Made by a program: the position numbers and the translations under genes. DNA of 64,000 nucleotides from positions 3,952 to 67,951 of the forward strand of contig CAKPJC010000010.1 of the NCBI GenBank assembly GCA_934162535.1. Reading direction: 5' to 3'. The number at the start of each line of letters is the position of its first letter. Position 1 is the first letter of the stretch. This stretch comes from an uncultured Clostridia bacterium (GTDB taxonomy: Bacteria > Bacillota > Clostridia > TANB77 > CAG-508). The notes beneath the pieces are model-generated. The model was not told the origin of the DNA. It saw only the letters and a list, made by a program, of their open reading frames with translations, and did no database searches. Shown piece by piece: positions 29,462 to 38,400 of the stretch.

Positions 29462-29896
29462 TTATAAATATTTTTTTAAAGTCTCCATACTATCTTCTTG
29501 CATTGTTACAAATTCATCCAGTATTTTTCTTACCTCAGGATCTATGCTCGGATTATTATTTAGTAGTCTTCTTCCTTCGATTATTCCCATGTTTGTTCCT
29601 TGTAATAGTAATTCTGAAATTTTTGAATTGCTTTTGTCATTTACTGTCTTCATTTGGACTCCATACCATGTCATCATTTTATTCATTGGATTTGTTTCTT
29701 GTGGTTCTCCTTCTCCATATTCGCTATATATTTCATTTACTTTATCAAATGTTTTTCTATATTTATTATATTCTACATTTAAAATCTTTTTAAATTTCTC
29801 ATCTTCTACCTTGTCTGTTACATATGATATTGCATCCATTCCCATTGTTGCTCCTTTATTTACTTCATTTAAAACCTTTCTGTTTATATCTGCCAT
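29462..29896 (-). CDS. Predicted four-helix-bundle protein, unknown
   Basis: 144 residues from the ATG at 29896 (GGAGG 10 bases upstream; an ATG at 29905 is too close to the RBS). All-helical: MADINRKVLNEVNKGATMGMD, DKVEDEKFKKILNVEYNKYR, MMTWYGVQMKTVNDKSNSKI, and GIIEGRRLLNNNPSIDPEVR segments, arranged like a ferritin-like or DUF2383-type bundle, but without clear metal-ligand pairs. I have seen this family in Clostridia without an assigned function. It lies alone between the sigK promoter (divergent) and gap. Confidence 0.72.
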   Translation of the reverse strand: MADINRKVLNEVNKGATMGMDAISYVTDKVEDEKFKKILNVEYNKYRKTFDKVNEIYSEYGEGEPQETNPMNKMMTWYGVQMKTVNDKSNSKISELLLQGTNMGIIEGRRLLNNNPSIDPEVRKILDEFVTMQEDSMETLKKYL

Positions 29897-29951
29897 TTTG
29901 TTCATTCCTCCTTTTTCTTATTTTTACCATATTTATTTTTTATATACATTG

Positions 29952-29984
29952 GTCATGCACTTTTATTTTTCTAAAACATATAAT
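29952..29984 (+). promoter_or_regulatory. Candidate sigma-E-type promoter of sigK
   Basis: GTCATGC and CATATAAT are spaced like the sigma-E consensus (ATA-rich minus 35, CATAnnnT minus 10), about 30 bases before sigK. Known sigK genes are read by sigma-E with SpoIIID, which fits; the match is not decisive. Confidence 0.35.
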
Positions 29985-30012
29985 TTTGTTATAAGGATAA
30001 TGGAGGTATTTT

Positions 30013-30714
30013 ATGTTTTCTACACTTTTATTGAGTGGTTTTATACAATTTTTACATACAGCTATATTTTCTGTTGGTTATATTTCAGGTACCCAATTGT
30101 TTCCTGAACCATTAACAGCTAATGAAGAACGTGAATGTCTCAGAAGATTAAAAGATGGAGATGATGAGGCTCGTAATATTCTTATTGAAAAAAATCTTAG
30201 ACTTGTTGCACATGTCTGTAAAAAATATAGTAATTCTAATGTTGATCAAGATGATTTAATTTCTATTGGTACTATTGGATTAATCAAAGGCATTAATAGT
30301 TTTGATGTTGATAAAGGTGCTAAACTTTCTACTTATGTTTCTCGTTGTATTGACAATGAAATTCTTATGCATTTCAGGTCTACAAAAAAGCTAAGTTCAG
30401 AAGTTTTTTTAAATGAACCTATTGGAAAAGATAAAGATGATAATGTTGTAACTCTACAAGAGGTCTTGGAAAATGATGAACGAAGTGTTGAAGATTCTGT
30501 TGACCTAAAGTTTAAAATCAAATTACTCTATGAGAAAATGAAGTCTATTTTGAAAGATAGAGAAAGAACTATTTTAGAATTGCGTTTTGGTCTTGATGGT
30601 AATAAACCTAAAACTCAAATTGAAATTGCACATTCTATGGGTATTTCTCGTTCATATGTTTCAAGAATAGAAACAAAGGCTATTAGTAAATTAGCTAAGG
30701 AATTGAAAGAATAG
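30013..30714 (+). CDS. sigK: Sporulation sigma factor SigK (pro-sigma-K)
   Basis: Late mother-cell sigma factor of sporulation. Seen: a hydrophobic N-terminal pro-sequence (residues 1-22, ending SVGYISG) as in pro-sigma-K, cleaved by SpoIVFB in known systems; region 2 NILIEKNLRLVAHVCKKYSN, DQDDLISIGTIGLIKGINSF and STYVSRCIDNEILMHFRS; and region 4 ELRFGLDGNKPKTQIEIAHS. The 233-residue frame is uninterrupted, so there is no skin element inside. GGAGG lies 7 bases before the ATG. It is one of the few plus-strand genes, divergent from the four-helix gene. Confidence 0.95.
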   Translation: MFSTLLLSGFIQFLHTAIFSVGYISGTQLFPEPLTANEERECLRRLKDGDDEARNILIEKNLRLVAHVCKKYSNSNVDQDDLISIGTIGLIKGINSFDVDKGAKLSTYVSRCIDNEILMHFRSTKKLSSEVFLNEPIGKDKDDNVVTLQEVLENDERSVEDSVDLKFKIKLLYEKMKSILKDRERTILELRFGLDGNKPKTQIEIAHSMGISRSYVSRIETKAISKLAKELKE

Positions 30715-30725
30715 CTAAATAAAAA

Positions 30726-30779
30726 GCGAAAATTTCATTATAGTATTGCAACTATATTTTTGAAATATTTCGCTTTTTC
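30726..30779. terminator. Bidirectional terminator between sigK and mnmA
   Basis: Long imperfect hairpin with outer arms AAAAAGCGAAA and TTTCGCTTTTT; U runs follow on both strands. It serves both convergent genes. Confidence 0.7.
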
Positions 30780-30791
30780 ATAATTTTATAT

Positions 30792-31856
30792 TTACTTACT
30801 ACTTTCTATTATTCCTCCACCTAATACTATATCATCAATATAAAATACTGCTGATTGGCCTGGTGTAATCCTTTGAATAGGATTATCAAATATAACTTTT
30901 ATCACATTATTTTCCGTCATTTCTATTATTGCCTTTTCTTCTTTACTAGAGTATCTTGTTTTTACTAGAACTTCCATTTTATCTTTTAATTCATCTACTA
31001 ATAGTAAATTAACATCTTTTACTAACATTTCTTTTTTATATGTTTCATTTTCTGTTCCAACAATTAATTCATTTTTGTTTTTATTGAATCCTATAACAAA
31101 TAATGGCTCACTATATGATATTCCAAGTCCCTTTCTTTGACCTATTGTATATTTATATAATCCTGTATGTTTACCTAATACTTCTCCCTTAGAGTTTACA
31201 ATATTTCCTTCTATTGGTATTAAATTCGAATTCATTTCTAAAAACTTTTTATAGTCTCCATCTGGTATAAAACATATATCTTCACTATCTGGCTTGTTTG
31301 CAACTTTTAAATTATGTTTTCTTGCGATTTCTCGTATTTTGTCTTTACTCTCAAAATCTGCAAGTGGAAATACAACATGTTGAATTAAATCTTTTGGCAT
31401 ATTCCATAGAACATAGCTTTGGTCTTTTCTACCAGCTTTTGATTTTTTTAATACCCATCTACCATATTTTTCACTGTATTCTGTTTTTGCATAGTGTCCT
31501 GTTGCAAGGTAATTGCATCCCAATTCTTTTGCTTTTTTCCACATATATCCGAATTTCATGTATTTATTACATACAATACATGGATTTGGAGTTCTTTGAT
31601 TAGAATATTCTTCAATAAAGTTATCAATTACTTTACATTTGAATTCATCTTTATAGTTATATGTAAAGTGTGGTATGCCAATTGATTTGCATACATTTTT
31701 CGCATCAATATATGTATTTATATTACAGCAACTACTTCCTGCAAATAATTCCAATGTTGCACCTATTACTTCATATCCTTCATCTTTTAGAAGTAGTGCT
31801 GATACTGAACTGTCAACACCACCACTCATTCCTAATAGTACTTTTTTATTTTCCAT
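30792..31856 (-). CDS. mnmA: tRNA-specific 2-thiouridylase MnmA
   Basis: Thiolates U34 of tRNA for Lys, Glu and Gln with sulfur from a cysteine desulfurase. Seen: GMSGGVDSSVSAL (ATP-binding PP-loop), NPCIVCNKYMKFG with the first catalytic Cys, ATGHYAKTEYS, KPDSEDICFIPDGDY with the second catalytic Cys, and GQRKGLGISYSEP. 354 residues. It is the last gene of the suf run, 29 bases after sufU, so SufS/SufU probably supply its sulfur. AGAAAGGAAAC precedes the ATG. Confidence 0.97.
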   Translation of the reverse strand: MENKKVLLGMSGGVDSSVSALLLKDEGYEVIGATLELFAGSSCCNINTYIDAKNVCKSIGIPHFTYNYKDEFKCKVIDNFIEEYSNQRTPNPCIVCNKYMKFGYMWKKAKELGCNYLATGHYAKTEYSEKYGRWVLKKSKAGRKDQSYVLWNMPKDLIQHVVFPLADFESKDKIREIARKHNLKVANKPDSEDICFIPDGDYKKFLEMNSNLIPIEGNIVNSKGEVLGKHTGLYKYTIGQRKGLGISYSEPLFVIGFNKNKNELIVGTENETYKKEMLVKDVNLLLVDELKDKMEVLVKTRYSSKEEKAIIEMTENNVIKVIFDNPIQRITPGQSAVFYIDDIVLGGGIIESSK

Positions 31857-31885
31857 TTACTGTTTCCTTTCTAAAAAGACATTTC

Positions 31886-32314
31886 CTATCCATTTAGCAT
31901 GTCCTCTATTGTGTGCCATGCAAGTAATGCACATTTAACTCTTGCTGGCATATTTGCAACATTTTTAAATGCTATAGCATCTTCCAGTTTTTTTAGTTCT
32001 TCTTCACTTTTTGTTTCTCTTTTTATCATACCTATAAATGTTTTTATGATTTCTCTTGCTTCTTCAATTGTCTTACCCCTTAGTGTATCTATCATTATTG
32101 ATGTTGATGCCTGTGAAATGGCACACCCATGTCCTGTGAATGCCATGTCTTCTATCACATCTCCATTTAATTTTATTTCTAATTCTATTTCATCTCCACA
32201 GTTGGGATTATGTCCTTTTTCGCTAAAACTACAATTTTCTAACTTTTTCTTATTATATGAATTCATGCTGTGTTCCATTATAATGTCATTATATACATCT
32301 GTTAAATCTTCCAT
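31886..32314 (-). CDS. sufU: SufU, Fe-S assembly sulfur-transfer protein
   Basis: Zn-bound partner that takes persulfide from SufS in Gram-positive SUF systems. Seen: MEDLTDVYNDIIMEHSMN, NPNCGDEIELEIKL with Cys and Asp, FTGHGCAISQASTSIM with Cys, and PARVKCALLAWHTIED with the third Cys. 142 residues. A perfect sigma-A promoter lies upstream at 32373-32401, so sufU-mnmA can be transcribed apart from sufS. It is separated from sufS by an islet with a foreign-looking lipoprotein gene. Confidence 0.95.
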   Translation of the reverse strand: MEDLTDVYNDIIMEHSMNSYNKKKLENCSFSEKGHNPNCGDEIELEIKLNGDVIEDMAFTGHGCAISQASTSIMIDTLRGKTIEEAREIIKTFIGMIKRETKSEEELKKLEDAIAFKNVANMPARVKCALLAWHTIEDMLNG

Positions 32315-32372
32315 ATTTTTACCTTTCTTCCTTAAACTTTTTAATGTGTTATGTATATTTAGAACAATTTAA

Positions 32373-32401
32373 ATTATACCATCGTGGGTGTTAATTGTCA
32401 A
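32373..32401 (-). promoter_or_regulatory. Sigma-A promoter for sufU-mnmA
   Basis: TTGACA and TATAAT separated by 17 bases, a perfect consensus, about 60 bases upstream of sufU. Confidence 0.85.
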
Positions 32402-32424
32402 TGTTGCAAAAAGATAGGCATCAC

Positions 32425-32451
32425 AAAAAAACAGATAGAATTCGTATCTGT
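32425..32451 (-). terminator. Strong terminator in the suf islet
   Basis: Perfect arms ACAGATA and TATCTGT with seven U following in the minus-strand RNA. Confidence 0.8.
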
Positions 32452-32529
32452 GTAAGGTACAAAACAATCCATTATAACTTTATTAATTTCGATAAATATA
32501 TTTTCTATAGTACTCGTTAAATTTTCTCG

Positions 32530-32572
32530 ATTATATCTTGGTCGACCAGTTTTGTAACCTTACTTTACAAAA
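32530..32572 (-). promoter_or_regulatory. Candidate regulated promoter with palindromic spacer
   Basis: TATAAT at 32530-32535 and a TTACAA minus-35-like box at 32552-32557, 16 bases apart. The spacer contains the 10-bp palindrome TGGTCGACCA, and the minus-35 box is one arm of a perfect 8-bp inverted repeat (TTTTGTAA/TTACAAAA). A transcript from here would end at the terminator 32425-32451 after about 90-100 bases. Confidence 0.4.
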
Positions 32573-32647
32573 TATGAATTTAGGTCAATACAATCGATAA
32601 AAGGTGTTTTTTCTTCGTGACTTTTTTCAGTCCCTTCTTAAAGATTT

Positions 32648-33034
32648 TTACTCCGTAAAGGAGATGCTTATCGCATAGTACTCCTTCGCATTACCCGCTT
32701 CGTCAATACTCTCGCTGCAATCGCAACTGAGTACATCAGCCCAGGCCTCATCTATGTCGTACTCTTGCATATCATTACAAGCATCACACTTGAAGGCAAC
32801 ATGCGCAGTATCTCCTCTTTTTAGGGAAATCTGCATCTTATTGCGCAGCGCAATGTCTTTGCCGGACCAATTGTATCCGGCTCCATTAAAGCTCTTACCA
32901 ACGAAAGATCCTCCGTTTGAAGCTGTAATGGATACAGTAGCGTGATTGTCGTCTTTCTTGAGTGCATCGCCACACGACGATAAAGCAAAACACCCAATAA
33001 TAATTGTCATGATAACAGCAACAACTTTGTTCAT
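32648..33034 (-). CDS. Small lipoprotein of foreign composition
   Basis: 128 residues with a clear lipoprotein signal: MNKVVAVIMTIIIGCFALSS then Cys (lipobox LSSC). The mature part is beta-rich with paired Cys (KCDACNDMQ and SCDCSES), perhaps metal-binding or disulfide-bonded. Codons are markedly richer in G and C (GCC, GGC, CTC, CGC) than in neighbouring genes. It has its own perfect sigma-A promoter and a strong terminator, and lies between sufS and sufU, which are normally adjacent. AAAGGAGAC precedes the ATG. Likely a horizontally acquired insertion; function unknown. Confidence 0.8.
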   Translation of the reverse strand: MNKVVAVIMTIIIGCFALSSCGDALKKDDNHATVSITASNGGSFVGKSFNGAGYNWSGKDIALRNKMQISLKRGDTAHVAFKCDACNDMQEYDIDEAWADVLSCDCSESIDEAGNAKEYYAISISFTE

Positions 33035-33107
33035 ATTTATGTCTCCTTTTTAAATATTTCATTGGGGAACTGCTACATGTTAATAAACCAATAATGCGGT
33101 TATACCT

Positions 33108-33115
33108 ACCTCCTT
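33108..33115 (-). promoter_or_regulatory. Shine-Dalgarno-like site without a start codon
   Basis: In the lipoprotein leader, AAGGAGGT is followed by no usable start codon within normal spacing. A short hairpin (AACC/GGTT) comes next. It may be the relic of a leader peptide or a ribosome-standby site. Confidence 0.35.
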
Positions 33116-33160
33116 GTTGTATTTCTTTTTATATAAAAAGGCTTTTGCCTTGACATGTTT

Positions 33161-33175
33161 ATTATACCATATTTT

Positions 33176-33189
<14 letters not shown>
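33161..33189 (-). promoter_or_regulatory. Sigma-A promoter of the lipoprotein, embedded in sufS
   Basis: TTGACA and TATAAT with 17-base spacing. The minus-35 box lies inside the last codons of sufS. A small hairpin (AAGGC AAAA GCCTT then T-rich) follows the promoter. Confidence 0.8.
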
Positions 33190-34423
<1,234 letters not shown>

Positions 34424-34485
34424 TTAGAAATCCTTTCTATATATTTGACATTTATTTTTATTTGTGATAATATATTTATATAAAA

Positions 34486-34509
34486 GAATAAGAGTTTACG
34501 CCCTTATTC
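34486..34509 (-). terminator. Terminator inside the sufS leader
   Basis: GAAUAAGGG and CUCUUAUUC pair over 9 bases (one G-U) around CGUAAA, followed by UUUUAU. It lies after the promoter and before the start codon, so it could act as an attenuator. Confidence 0.65.
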
Positions 34510-34524
34510 CAGTGTTTGTTTGTT

Positions 34525-34556
34525 TTGAGATATATCCTGTTCAGGATATATCTCAA
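34525..34556. repeat. 32-bp near-perfect palindrome
   Basis: Arms TTGAGATATATCCTG and CAGGATATATCTCAA with a 2-base centre. It could be a DNA operator or the main hairpin of the sufS leader. Confidence 0.7.
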
Positions 34557-34621
34557 TTTTTCTTTTTTCAGAACTATATTTAAATATGTATTGGTAAATA
34601 CTCTAATCAAACACTTGAATA

Positions 34622-34650
34622 ATTATATCATAGCCAAAACGCATCGTCAA
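34622..34650 (-). promoter_or_regulatory. Sigma-A promoter of sufS
   Basis: TTGACG and TATAAT at 17-base spacing, between sufD (ends 34675) and sufS. Confidence 0.8.
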
Positions 34651-34674
34651 TATTTTACGAACTTTTTTTCGGTT

Positions 34675-35721
34675 TTAGTTTAATTTATTATCAATTTCAT
34701 TTAATACTTCGTTTTTTAGTTCTTCATCTGTTATTCTTTCAATAATCTTATTAAAATTAGCTTTTACCATAAGCTTAACCGCTTCTTTATAGCTTAATCC
34801 TCTGCTCATAATATAGAACAATTGATTATTATCAATTTTACCAGAAGCAGTTGAATGATTACCTTCCACATTATCTTCTGTACATAAAAGCATAGGCAAT
34901 GCAATAGATTTAGCTTTATCTGATAAAAGCATGCAATATTCATTCTCATTTCCTTTAGCTTTTTTACAACCTTTCTTAAAATCAATTGTACCTTTGAAAT
35001 TCTTTTTAGCACTATCTCGTAATGCTCCTTGAACATCAATATCTATATTTGTTTTAATTCCTCTTAATTCTGCAATATAATTGATGTCTTTTCTCTGGTT
35101 ATCTATTCCAAGATATATTGATTTTAAATCATTATCTGCATTTTCTCCAATAATATTTGAATAATAATTAGATACACTTGTTTTGCCACCAATATCTATA
35201 ATTGTATATTTTAATTTTGAATTAGCTTTTAATGTATTTTCTATTGCTTCAAAATTATCGGATTTCTCATTTAGTAAATTTACGATATTAATGTTAAGTT
35301 TTGCATTTTCATTTATGATTGTTTTTATTATTCCATTGTGCAAACATTTATTTGATGTATTAGATTTATATACAATTGTAACATTTGCATCATTATTTGC
35401 TATTATTTCTATTTGGTTTATAAGATTTAGATTATTATCATCAAAATTATATATTATTTTTACATTTTCATTTTTGCTATTTGTTTGTATTCTTATTTTA
35501 TTATTCACAGTTTCATAATTTAGTTTCTCTAGAATTTTGCCATTACCATATATTAATGGTTTATTTGAAGTTTGATTATCAATAATACTTTTATCATTAA
35601 TAATTTCTGCATTTTTAAATTCAGCAATTTTTTTTGGTATATCAAGTTCAACTTCTATATTGTTTATTAAAAAGTTTCTTGCTGTTCTTATTGGTGTATC
35701 ATTTACTCTTAATTTTTCCAT
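34675..35721 (-). CDS. sufD: SufD, Fe-S scaffold subunit
   Basis: Partner of SufB and SufC in the SUF scaffold. 348 residues, on the short side for SufD. The C-terminal SufB/D core is clear: NFKGTIDFKKGCKKAKGNEN, MLLSDKAKSIALPMLLCTED, VEGNHSTASGKIDNNQLFYI, and SRGLSYKEAVKLMV; the His in EGNHSTA is the conserved functional one. The N-terminal part is poorly conserved and Asn/Ile-rich. Its start overlaps the sufB stop by one base (TAATG), so expression is coupled. Confidence 0.93.
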   Translation of the reverse strand: MEKLRVNDTPIRTARNFLINNIEVELDIPKKIAEFKNAEIINDKSIIDNQTSNKPLIYGNGKILEKLNYETVNNKIRIQTNSKNENVKIIYNFDDNNLNLINQIEIIANNDANVTIVYKSNTSNKCLHNGIIKTIINENAKLNINIVNLLNEKSDNFEAIENTLKANSKLKYTIIDIGGKTSVSNYYSNIIGENADNDLKSIYLGIDNQRKDINYIAELRGIKTNIDIDVQGALRDSAKKNFKGTIDFKKGCKKAKGNENEYCMLLSDKAKSIALPMLLCTEDNVEGNHSTASGKIDNNQLFYIMSRGLSYKEAVKLMVKANFNKIIERITDEELKNEVLNEIDNKLN

Positions 35722-37118
35722 TATCCAATTGCCCCCTCTAATTCAAGATTTATTAAATTATTCATTTCTACTGCATATTCTACTGGTAATTCTTTTGATA
35801 TAGGATATGCAAATCCTCTTACTATCATTGCTTTTGCATCTTCTTCTGATAATCCTCTTGACATTAAGTAGAATATTTCCTTGTCACTTATTTTTCCTAT
35901 TTTAGCTTCATGAGAAAATTCCACTTCATCTGTTCTAATATCATTTACAGGTATTGTATCTGATTTTGATATATCATCTAGCATAAGTGATTCACAGCTT
36001 ACACTACATTTTGAATTTTTTGCATTTTCATTTATTCTTACTAATGCTCTATAAGTACATGCTCCACCATCTTTTGATATTGATTTTGAATTTACAACAG
36101 ATGATGTATTTGGTGCATTGTGAACTGTTTTAAATCCTGTATCTAGGTTTTGTCCGCCACCTGCAAATGTTATACCTGTATATTCAGTCTTTGCGCCTTC
36201 TCCATTTAATATGCTCATTGGGTATAACATAGATACTTTTGATCCAAATGAACCTGTTACCCAATCTATTTGTGCATTTTTACCTACAATAGCTTTTTTA
36301 GTATTTAGGTTCATCATGTTTTTTGACCAGTTTTCTATTGTTGAATATCTTAAATAGCTATTGTCTTTTACATATAATTCTACACAACCTGCATGTAAAT
36401 TTACTTTATTATACTTTGGTGCTGAACAGCCTTCTATAAAGTGTAAACTTGCACCTTCATCTACTATTATTAGTGTATGCTCAAATTGCCCTGATTCTGG
36501 TGAATTAAGCCTGAAATATGATTGTAATGGAAAATCAAGTTTTACACCTTTTGGTATATATACAAATGAACCTCCTGACCATACTGCTGCATGTAGTGCA
36601 ACAAATTTATGGTCACTTATTGGTACACATTTCATAAAGTGTTCTTTTACTATTTCTGGATAATCTCTTACTGCTGATTCCATATCTGTATATATTACCC
36701 CTTGTTTTATTAAATCTTCTTTCATACTATGATATACAACTTCTGAGTCATATTGTGCGCCCACACCTGCTAATGATTTTTGCTCTGCTTCTGGTATACC
36801 TAATTTATCAAATGTTTCTTTTATATAATCTGGTACATCATCCCAATTTGAATTTAATTTTGTTTTTGGTCTTACATATGTTGCTATCTCGTCCATTTTT
36901 AGTTCTGATAAATCTGGCCCCCATGTAGGTAATTCTAATTTATTGTACATTTCTAATGCTTTTAGTCTAATTTCTAACATCCATTCTGGTTCATTTTTTT
37001 GTCTTGATATTTCTTCAACAATTTCTCTGTTTAAACCTTTTTCCATCTTGAAGTCATATTCATCTGCATTTTTGATGTCATATATATTTCTGTTTATATC
37101 CTCTACATTTGTTTTCAT
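35721..37118 (-). CDS. sufB: SufB, Fe-S scaffold subunit
   Basis: Main scaffold of the SufBCD complex, where Fe-S clusters form. Seen: NEPEWMLEIRLKALEMYNKL, PEAEQKSLAGVGAQYDSEVV, HAAVWSGGSFVYIPKGVKLD, EGCSAPKYNKVNLHAGCVEL, GEGAKTEYTGITFAGGGQN, CSVSCESLMLD with the conserved Cys, and the C-terminal SHEAKIGKISDKEIFYLMSR. 465 residues, full length. Directly follows sufC, 1 base apart. Confidence 0.97.
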   Translation of the reverse strand: MKTNVEDINRNIYDIKNADEYDFKMEKGLNREIVEEISRQKNEPEWMLEIRLKALEMYNKLELPTWGPDLSELKMDEIATYVRPKTKLNSNWDDVPDYIKETFDKLGIPEAEQKSLAGVGAQYDSEVVYHSMKEDLIKQGVIYTDMESAVRDYPEIVKEHFMKCVPISDHKFVALHAAVWSGGSFVYIPKGVKLDFPLQSYFRLNSPESGQFEHTLIIVDEGASLHFIEGCSAPKYNKVNLHAGCVELYVKDNSYLRYSTIENWSKNMMNLNTKKAIVGKNAQIDWVTGSFGSKVSMLYPMSILNGEGAKTEYTGITFAGGGQNLDTGFKTVHNAPNTSSVVNSKSISKDGGACTYRALVRINENAKNSKCSVSCESLMLDDISKSDTIPVNDIRTDEVEFSHEAKIGKISDKEIFYLMSRGLSEEDAKAMIVRGFAYPISKELPVEYAVEMNNLINLELEGAIG

Positions 37119-37119
37119 A

Positions 37120-37869
37120 TTACATATCTTCCTTCTTATAGTTTTTATATCCTTGTTCTTCGATTTCTTTTGCTAATTCTGCTGAACCTGTTTTTACGAT
37201 TTTGCCATTTACTAATATGTGTACATAATCAACCTTTAGGTTTTCTAAGATTTTCATATTATGTGTAATTATTAGTATCGCATTTTCATCATTTTTGAAC
37301 ATGTCTATTCCTTTTGATACTGCTCTTACCGCATCTACGTCAAGTCCTGAATCTGTTTCGTCAAGTATTGCTAGTTTAGGATTTAATACTAACATTTGTA
37401 ATATTTCGTTTTTCTTTTTTTCTCCACCGGAAAATCCTACATTAAGGTTTCTTTCTACTAGTTTAGGATTCATGTTTAATTCTTCTACATATTTTTCTAC
37501 TTCATCTCTTAATTGAAATATTTTTACAGGTTTTCCTGTTATTTTATTTTTTGCATATTTTAGAAAGTTCATTGTAGATATTCCTGGTATTTCTTGTGGT
37601 AACTGGAATGACATAAAGATTCCCTTTCTAGCAATTTTGTCTGTTGTTAGGTTTGTTATATCTTCATTATCAAATATTATTTCTCCACTTTCTTTTTGAT
37701 ATTCAGGATTATTTAATATTGCATGTGCTGTTGTTGATTTTCCGGCACCATTTGGTCCCATTATTACATGTACTTCACCTTTGTTTATTGTTAAGTTTAA
37801 ACCTTTTAATATTTCTTTTTCTTCTGCTTTTACATATACGTCTTTTATTTCTAATAGTTTTTCTGCCAT
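37120..37869 (-). CDS. sufC: SufC, Fe-S assembly ATPase
   Basis: ABC-type ATPase that drives SufB/D rearrangement. Seen: Walker A GPNGAGKSTTAHAIL, Q-loop FMSFQLPQEIPGI, signature NVGFSGGEKKKNEILQM, Walker B LAILDETDSGLDVDA, and the H-loop ITHNMKIL. 249 residues. It begins 4 bases after the DtxR-type regulator, so the two are read from the same promoter. Confidence 0.97.
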   Translation of the reverse strand: MAEKLLEIKDVYVKAEEKEILKGLNLTINKGEVHVIMGPNGAGKSTTAHAILNNPEYQKESGEIIFDNEDITNLTTDKIARKGIFMSFQLPQEIPGISTMNFLKYAKNKITGKPVKIFQLRDEVEKYVEELNMNPKLVERNLNVGFSGGEKKKNEILQMLVLNPKLAILDETDSGLDVDAVRAVSKGIDMFKNDENAILIITHNMKILENLKVDYVHILVNGKIVKTGSAELAKEIEEQGYKNYKKEDM

Positions 37870-37873
37870 TATA

Positions 37874-38329
37874 TTACACTTCCTTTTTTCTTAATACTTT
37901 TCTTCTACAATTTCTACATTCTTCTTTGTTAATATCATAATTGCAATCTAAATTATAGATTCCTAATAAATTATGCACATATTTTGTTAATGCATTCAAT
38001 GTATTATCTTTTAATACTGATTTTATTTTTATTGCTTCTTCTTCTGCTTCTTCTTTTTGTACTCCTAAAATTTCAGTTAGAAATATGTATGCAATGTCAT
38101 ATGCCTCTAAGATTTTTTTCGACAGTTGTTCCCCTTCTGGTGTTAATTCTATTTCTCCATATACTTCATAATTTACTAAGCCTTTGGCTTTTAAAATGTT
38201 TATTGCTTTGTTTACACTTGGTTTTGAACAATTCATCTTTTCTGCTATTGTTGTTACTCTTATTTTTTCTCCTTGTTTTTTTAGGACATATATTGTTTTT
38301 AAATATTCTTCTAAAGAGCTTGTTATCAT
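37874..38329 (-). CDS. DtxR-family regulator with altered metal site and Cys cluster
   Basis: A winged-helix repressor of the DtxR/MntR family heading the suf operon. Residues 1-60 form the DNA-binding domain (SLEEYLKTIYVLKKQGEKIR, CSKPSVNKAINILKAKGLV). The dimer region reads LTEILGVQKEEAEEEAIKIK, but the usual metal ligands are missing: the EAxxxEH segment is EAIKIKS, and the RRH-type His is absent. Instead the C-terminus carries NLDCNYDINKEECRNCRRK, with Cys that could hold an Fe-S cluster or zinc. Start at 38329 with AAAAGGAG; an upstream ATG lies in the palindrome. It probably controls suf in response to iron or Fe-S status (inference). Confidence 0.85.
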   Translation of the reverse strand: MITSSLEEYLKTIYVLKKQGEKIRVTTIAEKMNCSKPSVNKAINILKAKGLVNYEVYGEIELTPEGEQLSKKILEAYDIAYIFLTEILGVQKEEAEEEAIKIKSVLKDNTLNALTKYVHNLLGIYNLDCNYDINKEECRNCRRKVLRKKEV

Positions 38330-38344
38330 ATTATTCTCCTTTTT

Positions 38345-38360
38345 GTTAACCTCGGCTAAC
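38345..38360. promoter_or_regulatory. Candidate operator of the DtxR-type regulator
   Basis: GTTAGCCGAGGTTAAC is an imperfect palindrome abutting the minus-10 box, resembling DtxR-type boxes (TTAGGxxAxCCTAA). Its position would allow autorepression of the regulator-suf operon. Confidence 0.5.
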
Positions 38361-38389
38361 ATTATACTTCCATTTTATGTTTTTGTCAA
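38361..38389 (-). promoter_or_regulatory. Sigma-A promoter of the regulator-sufCBD operon
   Basis: Perfect TTGACA and TATAAT at 17-base spacing. Confidence 0.88.
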
Positions 38390-38400
38390 TAGACGTGAGA

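Larger units (their letters stand above)
32402..32647. other. Gene-free spacer of the suf islet
   Basis: Between the sufU promoter and the lipoprotein stop. It holds the lipoprotein-side terminator (32425-32451), a possible promoter with palindromes (32530-32572), and an imperfect GACT/AGTC hairpin near 32610-32630. No convincing gene is seen; a 24-codon frame starting near 32475 lacks an RBS. Confidence 0.6.
34486..34616 (-). ncRNA. Structured sufS leader, candidate riboswitch or attenuator
   Basis: The transcript from the sufS promoter would begin near GUGUUUG (34614-34608), which pairs with CAAACAC (34518-34512). This closing stem encloses a short hairpin (GUAUU/AAUAC) and a 15-bp hairpin from the palindrome at 34525-34556, and is followed directly by the terminator. 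The layout resembles a transcription-attenuating riboswitch, but it fits no class I know; no T-box, SAM or TPP signature is seen. Confidence 0.5.

Noticed and set aside
30013..30714. sigK interrupted by a skin element
   Set aside because: The frame is continuous from pro-sequence to region 4.
34486..34616. T-box or other known riboswitch
   Set aside because: No T-box AGGGUGGNACCGCG-like sequence, and no SAM or TPP core motifs were found; it remains unclassified.
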